Source: Streptomyces lilacinus
GTDB lineage: Bacteria; Actinomycetota; Actinomycetes; Streptomycetales; Streptomycetaceae
Assembly (NCBI GenBank): GCA_000715685.1
Contig: KL569428.1
Coordinates: 108,567 to 114,264, forward strand
Direction of reading: 5' to 3'
DNA length: 5,698 nucleotides
The notes below the pieces were generated by a model that saw nothing but the letters and a program-made list of their open reading frames with translations, was not told the DNA's origin and did not search any database. Each line of letters starts with the position of its first letter. The stretch's first letter is position 1. Positions 4,602 through 5,698 of this stretch are shown piece after piece. The translations under genes and the position numbers were made by a program.

Positions 4602-5698
4602 GTGCTCATGGGCAACAACTCCTCGGACGTCATCGTCGTCGGCGCGGGCGTGGTCGGCGCGGCCTGCGCCTACTACGCGGCCCGCGCCGGCCTCTCCGTC
4701 ACCGTCATCGACCGCGGCCCCGTCGCCGGTGGGACCACCGGCGCCGGCGAGGGCAACCTGCTGGTCTCCGACAAGGAACCCGGACCCGAGCTCGACCTGG
4801 CCCTGCTCTCCGCCCGCCTGTGGCGCGAGCTGGCCGACGAGTTCGCCGCGCCGGTCGAGTACGAGGCCAAGGGCGGCCTCGTCGTCGCCTCCGGCCCCAC
4901 GGGCATGAAGGCCCTGCGGGACTTCGCCGCGGCGCAGCGCACGGCGGGCGTCACCGCGGACGAGGTCCCCGCCGACCGACTCGGCGACCTCGAGCCGCAC
5001 CTCGCCCCCGGCCTCGCCGGGGGCGTCCACTACCCCCAGGACGCCCAGGTCCAACCCGCCCTCGCCGCCGCCCACCTGCTGCGCGCCTCGGGCGCCCGGG
5101 TGCGCACCGGCGAGGAGGTCACCGCGATCCTCACCGGCGCGAACGGCGAGATCCGGGGCGTCCGCACCCCGGCCGGCGACCTGCGTGCCCCGTACGTGGT
5201 GAACGCGGCCGGCACCTGGGGCGGCGAGGTGGCCCGGCTCGCCGGGGCGCACCTGCCCGTCCTGCCCCGCCGCGGCTTCGTCCTCGTCACCGAACCGCTG
5301 CCGCGCGTGGTGCGGCACAAGGTGTACGCGGCGGACTACGTCGCCGACGTGGCGAGCGGCTCCGCCGCGCTGCAGACCTCGGCCGTGGTCGAGGGCACCC
5401 CGGCGGGCCCGGTCCTCATCGGCGCCAGCCGGGAGCGGGTCGGCTTCGACCGCACCCTGTCGGTGGAGGTGCTCCGTCGCCTCGCGGCGCAGGCCGTCGA
5501 GCTCTTCCCGGTGCTGGCCGGGGTGCGGGCCATGCGGACGTACGCGGGATTCCGCCCGTACCTCCCCGACCACCTGCCGGCGATCGGCGCCGACCCGGGC
5601 GTGCCCGGCCTGCTGCACGCCTGCGGCCACGAGGGCGCCGGCATCGGGCTCGCGCCGGCCACCGGGCTCGTCGTCGCCCGGCTGCTGACGGGCGACGA
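4602..5698 (+). CDS. DAO-family FAD-dependent oxidoreductase, possible hydroxyproline/proline dehydrogenase subunit, truncated at window end
   Basis: Flavoprotein of the D-amino-acid-oxidase fold; about 365 residues are in the window and no stop is reached. Numbering from ATG 4608, the N-terminal Rossmann motif VVGAGVVGAA (10-19) ends its second strand at Asp35, which should bind the FAD ribose. GTTGAGEGNLL (42-52) follows, then VVNAAGTWG near 197-205. The C-terminal FAD motif HEGAGIGLAPATG starts at His341. Families of this kind are usually about 380 residues, so probably only the last 10-30 are missing. The layout resembles FAD beta subunits of D-hydroxyproline, proline and sarcosine dehydrogenases and HcnC-like proteins, which normally work with a small 2Fe-2S subunit and a second flavoprotein. 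Those partners, if present, lie beyond the window. The start could be GTG 4602 (leaderless) or ATG 4608. An in-frame TGA at 4587 rules out an earlier start, and neither candidate has a ribosome site. The fold is certain; the imino-acid substrate is inferred from neighbours and general resemblance. Glycine, sarcosine or another D-amino acid remains possible. Confidence 0.9.
   Translation, partial: MLMGNNSSDVIVVGAGVVGAACAYYAARAGLSVTVIDRGPVAGGTTGAGEGNLLVSDKEPGPELDLALLSARLWRELADEFAAPVEYEAKGGLVVASGPTGMKALRDFAAAQRTAGVTADEVPADRLGDLEPHLAPGLAGGVHYPQDAQVQPALAAAHLLRASGARVRTGEEVTAILTGANGEIRGVRTPAGDLRAPYVVNAAGTWGGEVARLAGAHLPVLPRRGFVLVTEPLPRVVRHKVYAADYVADVASGSAALQTSAVVEGTPAGPVLIGASRERVGFDRTLSVEVLRRLAAQAVELFPVLAGVRAMRTYAGFRPYLPDHLPAIGADPGVPGLLHACGHEGAGIGLAPATGLVVARLLTGD

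Noticed and set aside
5004..5024. Perfect 9-bp hairpin GCCCCCGGC / GCCGGGGGC with a 3-base loop
   Set aside because: It lies inside the oxidoreductase coding region, over Ala-Pro-Gly-Leu-Ala-Gly-Gly codons. At this GC content such stems arise easily and the reading frame continues through it, so I do not call it a terminator.
4548..5630. A 360-codon minus-strand open frame opposite the oxidoreductase
   Set aside because: Low-complexity antisense shadow; the plus frame has both FAD-binding motifs of the DAO family.

Overview
The window is very GC-rich, with strong G/C bias at third codon positions, GTG starts and GC-rich hairpin terminators lacking U-tails. This points to a Streptomyces-like actinomycete chromosome. 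There is no sign of a mobile element, phage, CRISPR array or RNA gene.

Layout. At the left edge (1-355, minus strand) is the N-terminal part of a ProP-type MFS symporter, with a perfect interrupted palindrome (425-447) about 70 bases upstream of its start. A long hairpin (514-559) then closes the next gene, a secreted M9 family collagenase (578-2947, minus). A divergent intergenic region of about 210 bases separates this from an aminopeptidase P family gene on the plus strand (3160-4530). That gene ends in its own hairpin terminator (4531-4557). A short AT-rich promoter region follows, then a D-amino-acid-oxidase-fold FAD oxidoreductase (4602 to beyond the right edge).

How the genes may work together (inference). 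The predicted activities form a collagen-utilisation route. The exported collagenase cuts Pro/Hyp-rich collagen outside the cell. A ProP-type carrier could import proline-like solutes. Aminopeptidase P removes residues N-terminal to proline inside the cell. The FAD oxidoreductase resembles the small FAD subunits of proline/D-hydroxyproline/sarcosine dehydrogenases and could oxidise the released imino acid.

The strongest regulatory observation is a 19-bp element, AATGTGAAAT-N3-ACTGAC, present upstream of both the peptidase gene (3075-3093) and the oxidoreductase gene (4583-4601). It is identical at 16 of 19 positions. Because a terminator separates the two genes, each has its own copy, which suggests a small regulon under one unidentified regulator. 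The oxidoreductase also looks leaderless.
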